A stretch of 38,919 nt of DNA from Legionellales bacterium RIFCSPHIGHO2_12_FULL_37_14 (GCA_001804735.1 MHBC01000004.1:1-38919); one strand, 5' to 3'. Positions 1 through 9,625 are shown, counted from the stretch's first letter. Notes: generated by a model not told the origin, from the letters alone. Translations and numbers: made by a program.

Positions 1-24
1 GACAAAATAATGATCTGTTCTTTT

Positions 25-116
25 AGCAATTAAAATAAACACCAGCGATAGCTGGACATTCACGTAAACGCGTGCGAGCCCGAGCCCAACGCAGTGGCGT
101 GCGGTTTTTAATTGCT
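25..116. repeat. GC-rich island bounded by 11-bp inverted repeat
   Basis: Positions 25-35 (AGCAATTAAAA) and 106-116 are exact reverse complements. Between them lies a small perfect hairpin, CCAGC-GATA-GCTGG at 42-55, and a strikingly GC-rich stretch at about 61-104, containing GCGTGCG twice (70-76, 97-103), in an otherwise AT-rich window. It lies just downstream of the pdxJ stop. On the minus strand one frame is open for about 29 codons (rich in Arg and Ala) but has no start codon. It could be a small palindromic element, the 3' part of a transcript, or a decayed gene end. I do not recognise it as a known RNA. Confidence 0.4.
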
Positions 117-135
117 GTGACTTAAAAACTACTCC

Positions 136-861
136 TCAGTTAAGACACTCTAAGTACTTTGCAATAGTTTCCTTAAAACCAAACTCGAGCGCATCACAAA
201 TTAAAGCATGGCCAATAGATACTTCTTTTATAATTGGGATTGCAGTTACAAAATGGCGTAAATTAGTTAGGTTAAGATCGTGGCCAGCGTTTATATCAAT
301 ACCTAATTCATTGATTTTATAGGCTGTTTCTTGGTAAAGACTTAAAGTTTTTTGCTGATTTTTTTGCCCAAAATCATCTGCATAAGCTTCAGTATAAAGT
401 TCTACGCGATCGGGTTTGATTTCTTGTAAAAGCTTTATGTCTTGGGGGCTTATAGTTTTAGGATCAATAAATAGTGAACTTCGAATTTGCTGTTGATGTA
501 AAGTATTTATAACGTTTTTAAGCAATGTTAAATTTTCCGAAATTTTAAAGCCAGCATTTGAGGTTAAGACATGAGGTGGATCAGGGACTAAAGTACATTG
601 GGCTGGCCTAACCTCACTAACTAAAGCAAGAAAATTTTCATCTGGATAGCCTTCGATATTTAACTCAACGTTAATAGCTTGTGCAATAGCATAGACATCA
701 GCTTGCCTAATATGCCTACCGTCAGGGCGCGGGTGGACTGTTATCCCTTGTGCGCCATAATTTATTAAGGCAAGCGTAGTTTTTACTACGTCAGGGGTAT
801 TTTTACCTCTCGCATTACGTAGAGTTGCTAATTTATTTACATTTACACTTAATTTAGTCAT
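136..861 (-). CDS. pdxJ: Pyridoxine 5'-phosphate synthase PdxJ (Bacteroidota-like version)
   Basis: 241 aa, normal length for PdxJ, a cytosolic TIM-barrel enzyme that condenses 1-deoxyxylulose 5-phosphate with 3-amino-2-oxopropyl phosphate to make pyridoxine 5'-phosphate, the last de novo ring-forming step to vitamin B6. Seen: SVNVNKLATLRNARG at 5-19, GITVHPRPDGRHIR at 39-52, then NIEGYP and LVPDPPHVLTSNAGF. From memory these follow the form usual in Bacteroidota rather than the Escherichia form (VNIDHIATLRNARG, HLREDRRHI, NLEM), suggesting transfer. It is the last gene of a minus-strand run, 6 bases after gmhB. A GGAG directly follows its stop but no plausible start codon follows it, so no coupled acpS is visible. 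Confidence 0.93.
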   Translation of the reverse strand: MTKLSVNVNKLATLRNARGKNTPDVVKTTLALINYGAQGITVHPRPDGRHIRQADVYAIAQAINVELNIEGYPDENFLALVSEVRPAQCTLVPDPPHVLTSNAGFKISENLTLLKNVINTLHQQQIRSSLFIDPKTISPQDIKLLQEIKPDRVELYTEAYADDFGQKNQQKTLSLYQETAYKINELGIDINAGHDLNLTNLRHFVTAIPIIKEVSIGHALICDALEFGFKETIAKYLECLN

Positions 862-867
862 TTTATT

Positions 868-1395
868 CTACAATAACCAATCAACAGCTTCCTTAAGAGA
901 ATTAAACGTAGGTACCGCTTTTGAGTGGGTTAATAAAAATGGTTCAGTCATTTGTGATTTTATCAGAATTGCCCTTGCCCCTACAGCATTTGCCGCTTGA
1001 ATATCGGAAAATCTATCGCCAATAAAAGGCACACCCTTTAATTTTATATTAAGTTGAGTAGCAAGCTTGTGCAAAAGCCCAGGATTGGGTTTTCTACATA
1101 AACATTTTTCATTAGGATGATGTGGGCAAAACACAATAGCTGCTATTTCTCCGCCTTTTTGTCTAACTTTATCGATGAGCTTTTGATGAATTTTACCTAA
1201 CATTTCTTCATCATAAAATCCTCTTGCTATACCTGATTGATTAGTCGCAACGCCAATTGTATAACCTTGTATTGATAATTTAACGATTGCATCGATACTA
1301 TGAGGGATAAAATTAAACTCTTCTGGAGATTTAATATAATTATAAGAGTCGTAGTTTATAACTCCGTCTCTATCTAAAATAATTGCCTTTTTCAT
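868..1395 (-). CDS. gmhB: D-glycero-beta-D-manno-heptose 1,7-bisphosphate 7-phosphatase
   Basis: 175 aa, HAD-superfamily phosphatase removing the 7-phosphate of heptose bisphosphate on the route to ADP-heptose for LPS inner core. Seen: the HAD nucleophile motif LDRDGVIN with D8 and D10, the second motif TNQSG, the GmhB zinc-binding loop CPHHPNEKCLCRKP, and the acidic motif GDRFSDIQAA. This Cys/His loop separates GmhB from histidinol phosphatases in general, although the HisB N-domain is related. Its start overlaps the glyS stop by 4 bases (ATGA), so it is probably translationally coupled to glyS. It implies a heptose-containing LPS core. Confidence 0.93.
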   Translation of the reverse strand: MKKAIILDRDGVINYDSYNYIKSPEEFNFIPHSIDAIVKLSIQGYTIGVATNQSGIARGFYDEEMLGKIHQKLIDKVRQKGGEIAAIVFCPHHPNEKCLCRKPNPGLLHKLATQLNIKLKGVPFIGDRFSDIQAANAVGARAILIKSQMTEPFLLTHSKAVPTFNSLKEAVDWLL

Positions 1396-3455
1396 GATAT
1401 ATTGAGTAAAGATAAATCAGCCACAAAGCAAAAAGCCTGGTGTAATTGCATCAGTAACCTTAAGCGATTGTTTCTAAGTTCTTTATTTTCATCCATTACC
1501 ATAACTTTTGCAAAAAAATCATCTATAAAAGGCCTTAAACTACCGAGTAAGATTAGAATTTTTCTATAGTCTTTTTTAGTTTTCAGCTCTTGTAAGGCTG
1601 TTTCTACTTTGCATAATTCTTGATATAGCTGTAATTCCTCAGGAACTCCTAAAAGTTGAGTTGTAACTTTTCCTGGAGGAAATTCAGCTGCTTTTAAAAT
1701 ATGTTGCACCCTTTTTAAGCCCCCGGTTAATGGGGAAAGTTCCTTAATTAACTCATTAACAGCATTAACCCTCTCAAATATATCAAACATATTTTCCGCT
1801 TGAACAGCAAGAACAGCGGCCACAATACTTTGAGAGCTTAAAGAAGCAGCAAAAAAGCTTGGTAAACGCTCTAAGATAAATTGTTTAACTTCAGTAATAC
1901 ATAAAGAATTTAACAAACCTTGGGGGAAAACAGCAAAAATATCTTCAAGGGCAGTAGGTAAATTGATATTACATTCATTCTTAGCAAGAAGGCGAATTAC
2001 TGCTAAAGCATGTCTTCTTAGTTTATAAGGATCTTTCATTCCGGTTGGTTTTTCTCCAACTCCAAAAATGCCTATTAAGGTATAAAGGCGATCTAATAAG
2101 GAAAGTAATACCCCAATTTTTGTATCTGGTAACTTATCGTTTGCATATCGCGGTAAATATTGTTCTTGCAGCGCAAGAGCTACTTGATCATTTTCTTTAT
2201 TTAACTTGGCATAATAATATCCCATAACACCTTCAAGTTCGGGAAACTCTTGGACCATGCCGGTTAACAAATCAACTTTACTTAATTGCAACGCCCTTCT
2301 AGCATCTGCAAGGTTTACATCTAATAAAGCAGCAAACTTTGGTAATATTCTTTCAAGTCTTATAATTTTATCAGCTAAACTACCAAGCTTGGCTTGAAAT
2401 GTTATATTTTTAAGTTTTGGTATTAAGTCATCTAAAGAGGTATTTTGATCTTGCTGAAAGAAAAAAGCAGCATCATTTAATCTTGCGCAAATAACTTTTT
2501 CATTGCCGGCGATTACCGCAGCAACATTTTTACTTTCAATATTTAAAACCGCCACGAAGTTTGCTTTGAGTTTATTATTTTTGTCCTTAAGGGCAAAACA
2601 TTTTTGGTGTTGTTGCATAGATGCAATTAATACTTCTTCAGGAAGTGCAAGAAAACGTTCTGAGAAACTGCCGGTGACTGCAACTGGCCATTCGACTATT
2701 GAAGTTACTTCATCAAGTAACGAGTCATTTAATACTAAGCTTGCATTATTTTTCTCTGCTTCTTTTTGAATAGCCGCTAAAATAATTTCCCGTCTTTTGC
2801 TTGAGCTTGGAATTACTTTTAATCTCAGGAGTAATTTTTCATAATAAGAGGCATGTTCAAGTTCATATTGTTCGGGAAAATGATATCTATGCCCTTGGGT
2901 TCTTCTACCAGCTTTTATTTTAAAATATTCGCCTTCTATTAGTTGTTCACCATATAAGCTTAAAATCCAATGTACTGGGCGTACAAAAGGCCCAACGTTT
3001 TCTCCCCAGTACATAAGCTTGGCAATTGGTAACTCAGCTAAAGCACGCTGAAAACATTTTGGTAACAGCTTAATTGCTTGTTCACCATTTATATGTTGTT
3101 CTAATACTACACGCTCAACATTGCCATCTTGTTTAAATTGCACGTTTTCAGGCTTTAAATTATTTGCTTTACAAAAACCGAGTAAAGCTTTTGTAGGCAC
3201 ACCAAATTCATCAAAAGCAGCGCTTTTGCTGGGACCTAATTTTGCAATATGTTGATCTTCTTGCTTCTCATTTACCCCTTTAATTAAAGCGGAAAGTCGT
3301 CTTGGGGTACCAAATGAATCTATAGAGTCAAAATTTAATTTTACCTCAGCTAAGATAGCTTTAAGATTTGTGGCAAATGCTTCTGCTAAGGTTTTAGCCG
3401 CAAAAGAAGGCAGCTCTTCGCAACCTAATTCAAAAATAACGTCTTGTTTTGCCAT
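1392..3455 (-). CDS. glyS: Glycine--tRNA ligase beta subunit
   Basis: 687 aa, matching the usual length (about 690) of the beta subunit of bacterial alpha2beta2 glycyl-tRNA synthetase, which carries most tRNA recognition. Seen: the N-terminal signature FELGCEELP, GPFVRPVHWILSL near residue 155, GRRTQGHRYH near 183, the central LPEEVLIASMQQHQKCFAL block, and GMKDPYKLRRHALAVIRL in the C-terminal half. It lies 3 bases after glyQ, the normal glyQS arrangement that keeps subunits balanced, and overlaps gmhB by 4 bases. No damage is seen. Confidence 0.97.
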   Translation of the reverse strand: MAKQDVIFELGCEELPSFAAKTLAEAFATNLKAILAEVKLNFDSIDSFGTPRRLSALIKGVNEKQEDQHIAKLGPSKSAAFDEFGVPTKALLGFCKANNLKPENVQFKQDGNVERVVLEQHINGEQAIKLLPKCFQRALAELPIAKLMYWGENVGPFVRPVHWILSLYGEQLIEGEYFKIKAGRRTQGHRYHFPEQYELEHASYYEKLLLRLKVIPSSSKRREIILAAIQKEAEKNNASLVLNDSLLDEVTSIVEWPVAVTGSFSERFLALPEEVLIASMQQHQKCFALKDKNNKLKANFVAVLNIESKNVAAVIAGNEKVICARLNDAAFFFQQDQNTSLDDLIPKLKNITFQAKLGSLADKIIRLERILPKFAALLDVNLADARRALQLSKVDLLTGMVQEFPELEGVMGYYYAKLNKENDQVALALQEQYLPRYANDKLPDTKIGVLLSLLDRLYTLIGIFGVGEKPTGMKDPYKLRRHALAVIRLLAKNECNINLPTALEDIFAVFPQGLLNSLCITEVKQFILERLPSFFAASLSSQSIVAAVLAVQAENMFDIFERVNAVNELIKELSPLTGGLKRVQHILKAAEFPPGKVTTQLLGVPEELQLYQELCKVETALQELKTKKDYRKILILLGSLRPFIDDFFAKVMVMDENKELRNNRLRLLMQLHQAFCFVADLSLLNIS

Positions 3456-3458
3456 GAG

Positions 3459-4352
3459 TTAAACCGCCAAAGGAAAACCTAATGCTTCGCGCGTAGCAAA
3501 ATATGATTGTGCAACGAGCCTTGATAAGTGTCTTAGTCTTAGAATATAACGCTGCCTTTCAGTAACCGAAATTACCCTTCTTGCATCTAGTATATTAAAT
3601 ATATGCGAAGCTTTAATTACCATTTCATAAGCTGGCAAAGGCAGATTTTTTTCCAACAAATCTGCTGCTGCTTTTTCATATTCATCAAAATGCCTAAAGA
3701 ATACATCTGTAGGCGCCTCTTCAAAATGATAGCGCGACATTTGTACTTCGTTTTGATGAAATACATCGCCGTAGGTAACTACTCCCTTAGGAGTTGTAAC
3801 CCAGGGGATATCGTAAACTGAGTCTTTGTTAAATAAATTTAAGGCTATTCTTTCAAGGCCATAAGTTAGCTCCCCTGTAACTGGCGCACAGCTAAGGCCA
3901 CCTACCTGTTGAAAATACGTGAACTGGGTTATTTCCATCCCATTTTGCCAAACTTCAAAGCCAAGACCCCAAGCACCTAAGCTTGGAGATTCCCAGTTAT
4001 CTTCTACAAAGCGTATATCATCAACTAAAGGATCTATACCTAAGGCGATTAATGAATTTAGGTATTGTTCTTGAATATCTAAAGGGGAAGGCTTTAAAAC
4101 TACTTGAAACTGATAATAATGCTGTAGTCTATTAGGGTTATCTCCATAACGTCCATCAGTTGGTCTACGTGATGGCTGTACATAAGCAGCTTTCCAAGGC
4201 TCAGGACCTATTGCGCGTAAAAAAGTAGCAGGATGAAATGTACCTGCCCCTACTTCAAGGTCAAGAGGCTGTAAAATTACACAGCCTCTTTTAGCCCAAA
4301 AGTTTTGTAAAACTAAAATTAGCTCCTGAAAATTCTCTAGCTCTGTAGCCAC
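3459..4352 (-). CDS. glyQ: Glycine--tRNA ligase alpha subunit
   Basis: 297 aa, near the 300-residue family norm. This is the class II catalytic subunit that forms glycyl-adenylate. Seen: [20 protein letters not shown] near the N-terminus, [20 protein letters not shown] and [16 protein letters not shown] (class II motif 2 region), [20 protein letters not shown], and [12 protein letters not shown] (motif 3 region). It lies between the Com1/DsbA-like gene (4 bases upstream) and glyS (3 bases downstream), so all three are probably on one transcript. I saw no T-box leader upstream, as expected outside Gram-positives. Confidence 0.97.
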   Translation of the reverse strand: MATELENFQELILVLQNFWAKRGCVILQPLDLEVGAGTFHPATFLRAIGPEPWKAAYVQPSRRPTDGRYGDNPNRLQHYYQFQVVLKPSPLDIQEQYLNSLIALGIDPLVDDIRFVEDNWESPSLGAWGLGFEVWQNGMEITQFTYFQQVGGLSCAPVTGELTYGLERIALNLFNKDSVYDIPWVTTPKGVVTYGDVFHQNEVQMSRYHFEEAPTDVFFRHFDEYEKAAADLLEKNLPLPAYEMVIKASHIFNILDARRVISVTERQRYILRLRHLSRLVAQSYFATREALGFPLAV

Positions 4353-4356
4353 ATTC

Positions 4357-5121
4357 TTAACCTGCGTGTTTCACAATTTCAAGCAGGCTTGCTTCGCTAG
4401 TTGCTCCTGGAATGAAAACAATTGGCTTACTATTGTTTTCTTTAAATACTCCTTTAGGAGTTGAAGCAATAATAAAAGCCGGCGTACCCATAAGATGAAT
4501 TTGCTCACCTAATTTGCGCGTATCCGCAATTATTTGTTGGACTTCTTTACTTTGCATATCCTGTTTAAACTTTGGAATATCCAGGTTTAAAGATTTAGCA
4601 ATAGCAATTATTGCGTTTTCATTAAGCCTTTTATCGGCACTTAAAAGCGCATTATGCATAGCAGCATAGTTTTTCTGCATGCCAGCTGCAAGCGCAGCTT
4701 TTGCTAAAGTTGTAGATTGTCCCCCGAATATGGGAAACTCTTTATAAATAACCCTTAAATTAGGCGCCTTTTCTATAACATTAGTTACAACAGAAGCCAT
4801 TTTTTTACAATGACCACACTGATAGTCAAAAAACTCAACTAAAGTAACGTCACCTGTTGGATTTCCTACTAAAGTTTGATTATCGTTAAATACTTGGTTT
4901 GCATATTTTTTGATTAACTCTTTAGCTTCAGCTTGCATTTTTTGTTGTTGTTTTTGCTGTAAAGCTTGGGAAGCTTCAATCAAAATTTCTGGCTGATTGA
5001 GTATATAATCGTGAATCACTTTTTGAATAGCTTTTTTTTGCTCCGCAGTAAAACTCGCGTTTTCGGCAAAACCCATAGCACTTAAACTTAATAAAACACC
5101 CACACCAACTAATCGACGCAC
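4357..5121 (-). CDS. Com1-like periplasmic DsbA-family thiol:disulfide protein
   Basis: 254 aa. The N-terminus [21 protein letters not shown] looks like a Sec signal peptide cut after GFA. A helical, Gln/Lys-rich stretch (about 25-75) precedes a thioredoxin fold with active-site CGHCK and a cis-Pro loop GTPAFII. This is the layout of Coxiella Com1 and of Legionella DsbA2-type proteins, envelope oxidoreductases that also act as immunogens; that assignment is from family knowledge. The start is GTG at 5121, chosen because AGGAG lies 6 bases upstream; the ATG two bases further up runs into a stop after four codons. A 99-base gap to uvrD may hold its own promoter; glyQ follows at 4 bases. Confidence 0.88.
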   Translation of the reverse strand: MRRLVGVGVLLSLSAMGFAENASFTAEQKKAIQKVIHDYILNQPEILIEASQALQQKQQQKMQAEAKELIKKYANQVFNDNQTLVGNPTGDVTLVEFFDYQCGHCKKMASVVTNVIEKAPNLRVIYKEFPIFGGQSTTLAKAALAAGMQKNYAAMHNALLSADKRLNENAIIAIAKSLNLDIPKFKQDMQSKEVQQIIADTRKLGEQIHLMGTPAFIIASTPKGVFKENNSKPIVFIPGATSEASLLEIVKHAG

Positions 5122-5220
5122 ATTTATCTCCTAAGAAGGGTTTAAAAGAAAGGAAACGTACCATCAAGTGGACAAACTTTCAAGGATCAATTGCTTTTTG
5201 TTGAGTAGGTTGGCTTTTTG

Positions 5221-7380
5221 TCATGGAGAAGTTTCATTTGTGGTTGAGAGTTTTGCATAAGCAAGTGAGAGCCATTTAGTTCCTACTGATTGAAACCGCA
5301 CTTGGACATTCATTTGGACGCCACTACCCTCATAGGCAAGAATTACCCCTTCTTTAAACGTTGGGTGAATTACTTTTTTGCCTATAGGGTAAGGCAGGTT
5401 ACTTTGTTGTGTCTTCTTAAGTTTTGGGGTTTTAGAGTCAGTAAAGCCTGTACGTTCATCAATTGCTGAGTTAGGAAGTTCGGCTAAAAAACGTGATGGA
5501 CGGTGGCGTTCTTCTTTGCCATAAAGCCGCCTTACTTGGGCGTAAGAAATTATGAGATGTTTTTTAGCTCTTGTCATTGCTACATAACAAAGGCGTCTTT
5601 CTTCTTGTAATTTACTTTCATCAACTAAAGATAGTCTTGAGGGAAAAATTCCTTCCTCAACTCCTAGAATAAAAACTATAGGAAACTCTAGCCCTTTGGC
5701 CGCGTGGATAGTCATCATGTGGACAGAAGACGTATCATCCTTATTTTCATTAGATTCGCCTGATTCTAAAGCAATAAATGCTAAAAATGCTGTTGCCCAG
5801 CTTTCACTATCTTCTTTGATAGCTTCTGCTTGAAATTCTTTAGCGGCATTTACCCATTCTTTTAAGTTATCGACTTTAGCAGTGCCTAATTCAGATTTTG
5901 TTTTATTATAATGCGCCAATAGCCCACTTTTATTGAGGATATTAACAAGCAAATTTTCTAGGCTTTCTTCTTCTTGGGCGTGTAAAGTAAAACTTGCAAC
6001 TAAATCGCAAAATGCCTGCAGCGAATTTTTAGCTCGCGGAGTAAATTGAGTTTCATCCTTTAATAAAGTACTTAATGCTTGCCAATATGATGTGTTGGCA
6101 GAGCTTGCATATTCTTCGATTATGGCAATACATTTTTCTCCAATACCTCGTGGGGGCACATTAACAACGCGCATAAATGCTAAATCATCATTAGGATTAA
6201 CACATAAGCGTAAATAAGCCATAGCATCTTTTATCTCGGCTCTATCGTAAAAACGAACTCCGGCATATATACGATATGAAACTTGCGCACGGATAAAGGC
6301 ATCTTCCAAGACGCGTGATTGCGCGTTTGACCTATATAAGCAAGCAATGCTAGCGCAAGACTCCCCTTGCTGCTGAAAGTTTTTTATTTGACTCACGACA
6401 AAGTTTGCTTCTTCAATTTCATTAAAAGCCGGGTAAATAATTATTTTGGAGCCAAGAGCACCTTTGGTCCACAATGATTTACCCATACGCCCTTGGTTAT
6501 TTTCTATAAGTTTATTCGCAGCATGTAAAATTGTAGATGTTGAACGGTAGTTTTGTTCTAGTCTTATAAGTTCTGTATCGGTAAAGTCTTCGGTGAACCT
6601 TTTAATGTTTTCAATTTTTGCCCCGCGCCAGCCGTAGATAGATTGATCATCATCACCAACTGCCATAACAGATGCATAAGGGCTTGCAATAAGTCTAATT
6701 AATGCATATTGAATAGAGTTAGTGTCTTGAAATTCATCTACTAAAATTACTTTAAATTTAGTGTGATAATGCTGTAAAAGAGCTTGATTATCGCGTAGAA
6801 GTTCGCAGCAACGTAATATTAACTCAGCAAAATCAACTAAATTTTGTTTTTTAGTTATTTTTTCATATTCAACGTAAATTCCATGGTAAATTTTTGTTGG
6901 ACCGTAAGCTTGGGGCTCTATATCCTTAGCTCTTATGCCTTCTTCTTTTTGAGCATTAATATAACTTTGATGTGCCTTAACTGGCCATTTTTCTATATCA
7001 AGATTTTTTTGTTTAACTAAATGTTTAATTATTTTTGCTTGATCATCGCTATCAATAATTTGAAAGTTTGCTTCAAGGCCTGCTTCTTGATGATGAATTC
7101 GTAAAATCCTTTGACATAAACTATGAAATGTTCCCACCCATAAGTTTTGGTTTGAAGCATTTAGCATATTATGTAAACGATCTTTCATTTCCTTTGCGGC
7201 CTTATTAGTAAAGGTTACTGCTAAAATGGCGTGTAAAGAAAAATTATGCTCAGTAATTAAATGATAAATCCTGCTTACTAATACTTTTGTTTTACCGCTT
7301 CCTGCTCCTGCCAAAACAAGAATATTTTGTAAAGGCGCTTTGACTGCTTTTAGTTGTTGCTCGTTCAATCCCTCTAACAT
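5221..7380 (-). CDS. uvrD: UvrD-family DNA helicase II
   Basis: 719 aa, superfamily 1A helicase (E. coli UvrD is 720), a 3'-5' helicase for nucleotide excision and mismatch repair. Motifs in order: Q-motif LNEQQLKAV, Walker A AGAGSGKT near residue 24-31, motif Ia TFTNKAAKEM, motif II VDEFQDTN, motif III VGDDDQSIYGWRGA, motif IV LEQNYRST, motif V TIHAAKGLEFPIVF and motif VI CYVAMTRAKKHL. A C-terminal basic region ends in a short beta-rich tail (IGKKVIHPTFKEGVI) like the tudor-like domain of UvrD/PcrA that binds RNA polymerase. ATG start with AGGA 7 bases upstream. Divergent from mlaA across 85 bases. Rep is less likely because of the tail. Confidence 0.93.
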   Translation of the reverse strand: MLEGLNEQQLKAVKAPLQNILVLAGAGSGKTKVLVSRIYHLITEHNFSLHAILAVTFTNKAAKEMKDRLHNMLNASNQNLWVGTFHSLCQRILRIHHQEAGLEANFQIIDSDDQAKIIKHLVKQKNLDIEKWPVKAHQSYINAQKEEGIRAKDIEPQAYGPTKIYHGIYVEYEKITKKQNLVDFAELILRCCELLRDNQALLQHYHTKFKVILVDEFQDTNSIQYALIRLIASPYASVMAVGDDDQSIYGWRGAKIENIKRFTEDFTDTELIRLEQNYRSTSTILHAANKLIENNQGRMGKSLWTKGALGSKIIIYPAFNEIEEANFVVSQIKNFQQQGESCASIACLYRSNAQSRVLEDAFIRAQVSYRIYAGVRFYDRAEIKDAMAYLRLCVNPNDDLAFMRVVNVPPRGIGEKCIAIIEEYASSANTSYWQALSTLLKDETQFTPRAKNSLQAFCDLVASFTLHAQEEESLENLLVNILNKSGLLAHYNKTKSELGTAKVDNLKEWVNAAKEFQAEAIKEDSESWATAFLAFIALESGESNENKDDTSSVHMMTIHAAKGLEFPIVFILGVEEGIFPSRLSLVDESKLQEERRLCYVAMTRAKKHLIISYAQVRRLYGKEERHRPSRFLAELPNSAIDERTGFTDSKTPKLKKTQQSNLPYPIGKKVIHPTFKEGVILAYEGSGVQMNVQVRFQSVGTKWLSLAYAKLSTTNETSP

Positions 7381-7465
7381 CTTTTATCCTAAGTTTAAAA
7401 AGTATGGAAGTATAAGCTGAACAAGGCTAAGATAACAGGCATGTTTTTTCACCGTAGAAACAAAC

Positions 7466-8206
7466 GTGACAGTGTTTAAGAAATTAGTGTTTCTTGTTTT
7501 GGCTTTTTTTACGATTAAGCCTTTTGCTTCCCCTCCTTCTTTTGATGCGCAAGATCCTTATCAGTCTATTAACCGCAAAGTTCATAATTTTAATATGGCA
7601 TTTGATGCGACCTTTTTAAAACCACCAGCGCGTCTATATACTACGGTTATTCCTGCAAGGGTTCGCGCCGGAATTAACAATATTTTTACTAACATTCATA
7701 TGCTACCCACTATGGCAAATGATATTCTGCAAGCAGAGCCTATGGATACCGCGCGTGATTTTTGGCGTTTTGCTATTAATTCAACTTTAGGGATTGGGGG
7801 TATTTTTGACGTTGCGGCAAACCCCAAAGGATTCAATTTCCCTCCCCATAGTAACGACCTTGGACTAACCTTTGCGAAATGGGGAAATAAAACTTCGCCT
7901 TATTTTGTAATACCATTTCTGGGTCCAAGTACTTATCGCGATGGCATGGGTATGATATTTGACTACACTCTTTTTACGCCATATCCCTATATGGCTTATA
8001 TGGTACTTTATCCTGCCATTGGGGTTAGATATGTAGATCTACGCTCCCAGCTATTAGATCAAGAAACCTTGATGCGCCAAGCACTAGATCCTTATATTTT
8101 TATCCGTGATGCATATCTCCAACATCGCCAATATTTAATAACCGGCAAAGAACCTAATGTTGGATCTATTTATCTTGACGAGGATAATGTGCTTCCAACA
8201 ACTTAG
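7466..8206 (+). CDS. mlaA: MlaA/VacJ-family outer-membrane phospholipid-removal protein, no lipobox
   Basis: 246 aa. MlaA forms a doughnut in the outer membrane with porins and extracts mislocalised phospholipid from the outer leaflet for the MlaC shuttle. Seen: DPYQSINRKVHNFN (family signature, about 30-43), RVRAGINNIFTN, the GIGGIFDVAA loop, FGLT-equivalent LGLTFAKWG, and PYFVIPFLGPSTYRDG. The N-terminus VFKKLVFLVLAFFTIKPFAS is a signal peptide, but there is no cysteine to lipidate, unlike E. coli MlaA. The start is GTG at 7466 with a poor Shine-Dalgarno; GTG at 7472 is an alternative. The frame is open only to 7436 upstream and offers no better start. No mlaBCDEF genes lie here. Confidence 0.88.
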   Translation: MTVFKKLVFLVLAFFTIKPFASPPSFDAQDPYQSINRKVHNFNMAFDATFLKPPARLYTTVIPARVRAGINNIFTNIHMLPTMANDILQAEPMDTARDFWRFAINSTLGIGGIFDVAANPKGFNFPPHSNDLGLTFAKWGNKTSPYFVIPFLGPSTYRDGMGMIFDYTLFTPYPYMAYMVLYPAIGVRYVDLRSQLLDQETLMRQALDPYIFIRDAYLQHRQYLITGKEPNVGSIYLDEDNVLPTT

Positions 8207-8212
8207 CGTACC

Positions 8213-9625
8213 TCACTTAGCTGGATCCTGCGGATAATCTGCAGGAATACGTTGTTGGGTTGATTGAATACGCCATCTTAAAACAGGAGGCATAAGCATG
8301 GTTGTTACTATTATCATCATTGTTAAAGCAGAAAACACATCATCACTTAACACCCCAAAAGTTCTCCCAACAGATGCAAATATAAGTCCGACCTCTCCTC
8401 TTGGAGTCATACCAAAGCCAACTAATAATCGATCGTATTTTTTAGGTACTACAAAAGCGCTTACTAGTTTACCAATAATGGCAGCAATGATTAATGCAAC
8501 TGAGAGTAAAATAACTTTAACGCTCAAAAATGTTTCTAATTTAACTTGAATGCCTATTAACATAAAAAATAATGGAGCTAAAATTGACTCCATAGGAGAT
8601 AATATATCATGTATGCTTTTAATATGACAGGAATATTTATCTTCAAAATCTTGATCATTTAAAATTAATCCTGCGGCAAATGCTCCAACAATAGCGGCAA
8701 GGTTGACTATAGTTGCTAGCCAAGCAAACATCATCATAAAGATAAACGAAGTAATAAGTTTACTTTCAGAAGGAGTAAAGCCTTTTAAGCTTAAAATAGT
8801 TTTATTTACAAGTCGTGGACCAAAGGCAAGAGTTATTATAAAAAATAATATTGATGAAACTAAGACCTGTATTAGATGCCAAAATTCTAGGTGGCCACTA
8901 ACTACAATGCCACATACTAATGATAAGAGGAAAAGCGCTAAAATATCATCTATCATGGCAGCGCCCAAAATAATATGGGTTTCGCGCTTCCTTAGTTGCC
9001 CTAGTTCCTTTAAAACACTCGCAGTTACCCCAACACTTGTTGCGCAAAGAGTTGCACCAATAAATAAATCGGAGGAAAACGCCATTGAGTCAAATAATAA
9101 TCGTGCTACTATAATGCCAAGAATTAATGGCGCTACTACTCCTATAATGGCAACTAAGAAAGAAGTCTTACCAGTTTGCTTAAGCTCCTCCATGGAGCTT
9201 TCCACGCCAACTAAAAAAAGCAGAAAAATAACGCCATAGCGGGAAAAAATATCAAGAATATACCCAACTTTTAAATAATCAACACCATGGGAGCTTGCTA
9301 ATGCCAGATAATATTGATCTTGAGCTTTAAGTGACAAAGAGGTATCGGAGATTGCTAATTTTAAGTCAATTCCCTGGAGGAGTGACTTCATAACATCATA
9401 TATTACCGGGCCTTCTCTTAATATTACAAAAAGTTGGATGCCTAAAAAATAGCAAAAGTTGCCAAAGACAACTCCCATAATAAGCTCACCCAAAACACCA
9501 GGCTGGGAATATCTTTTAGCTGTATAGCGGCCTAAAACTGCAAAAACAAAAAATAGGGTTACCCAAAAAAGTATTGGGGCAATTGGATCTGCATGGGAGG
9601 CACTTGCGCTGGATTGAAATATCAT
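8213..9625 (-). CDS. NapA-type Na+/H+ antiporter (CPA2 family)
   Basis: 470 aa, about 12-13 hydrophobic segments, inner membrane. Seen: the unwound-helix region [20 protein letters not shown] (190-209) and the ion-binding pair in [11 protein letters not shown] (D226, D227). The paired Asp is the CPA2 mark of electrogenic antiport, as in Thermus NapA; KefB-like K+ efflux is the main alternative, but no RCK/TrkA-N domain follows. Its start overlaps the ppsA stop by 4 bases (ATGA). Odd feature: the last dozen residues (459-470, [12 protein letters not shown]) are encoded by a GGATCC-type palindromic repeat, so the natural C-terminus was replaced or extended. Convergent with mlaA, 6 bases apart. 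Confidence 0.85.
   Translation of the reverse strand: MIFQSSASASHADPIAPILFWVTLFFVFAVLGRYTAKRYSQPGVLGELIMGVVFGNFCYFLGIQLFVILREGPVIYDVMKSLLQGIDLKLAISDTSLSLKAQDQYYLALASSHGVDYLKVGYILDIFSRYGVIFLLFLVGVESSMEELKQTGKTSFLVAIIGVVAPLILGIIVARLLFDSMAFSSDLFIGATLCATSVGVTASVLKELGQLRKRETHIILGAAMIDDILALFLLSLVCGIVVSGHLEFWHLIQVLVSSILFFIITLAFGPRLVNKTILSLKGFTPSESKLITSFIFMMMFAWLATIVNLAAIVGAFAAGLILNDQDFEDKYSCHIKSIHDILSPMESILAPLFFMLIGIQVKLETFLSVKVILLSVALIIAAIIGKLVSAFVVPKKYDRLLVGFGMTPRGEVGLIFASVGRTFGVLSDDVFSALTMMIIVTTMLMPPVLRWRIQSTQQRIPADYPQDPAK
8220..8246. repeat. GGATCC-type palindromic repeat forming antiporter C-terminus
   Basis: TCCTGCGGAT (8226-8235) and ATCTGCAGGA (8237-8246) form a 10-bp stem with one G-T mismatch around one base. 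The 15 bases GCTGGATCCTGCGGA at 8220-8234 recur exactly at 27831-27845 inside trpE. It is GC-rich relative to its surroundings and lies at the very 3' end of the antiporter gene, coding its last residues. Confidence 0.7.

Noticed and set aside
2980-3000. GGCCCAACG in glyS as a REP-like repeat
   Set aside because: It is single-armed and codes the conserved NVGPFV of GlyS.
4353-4356. T-box or attenuator leader before glyQ
   Set aside because: Only 4 bases separate glyQ from the upstream gene and no leader structure is present.
5205-5213. GTAGGTTGG as a fourth REP-like copy before the Com1/DsbA-like gene
   Set aside because: Only the GTAG head and part of one arm are present; there is no matching second arm.
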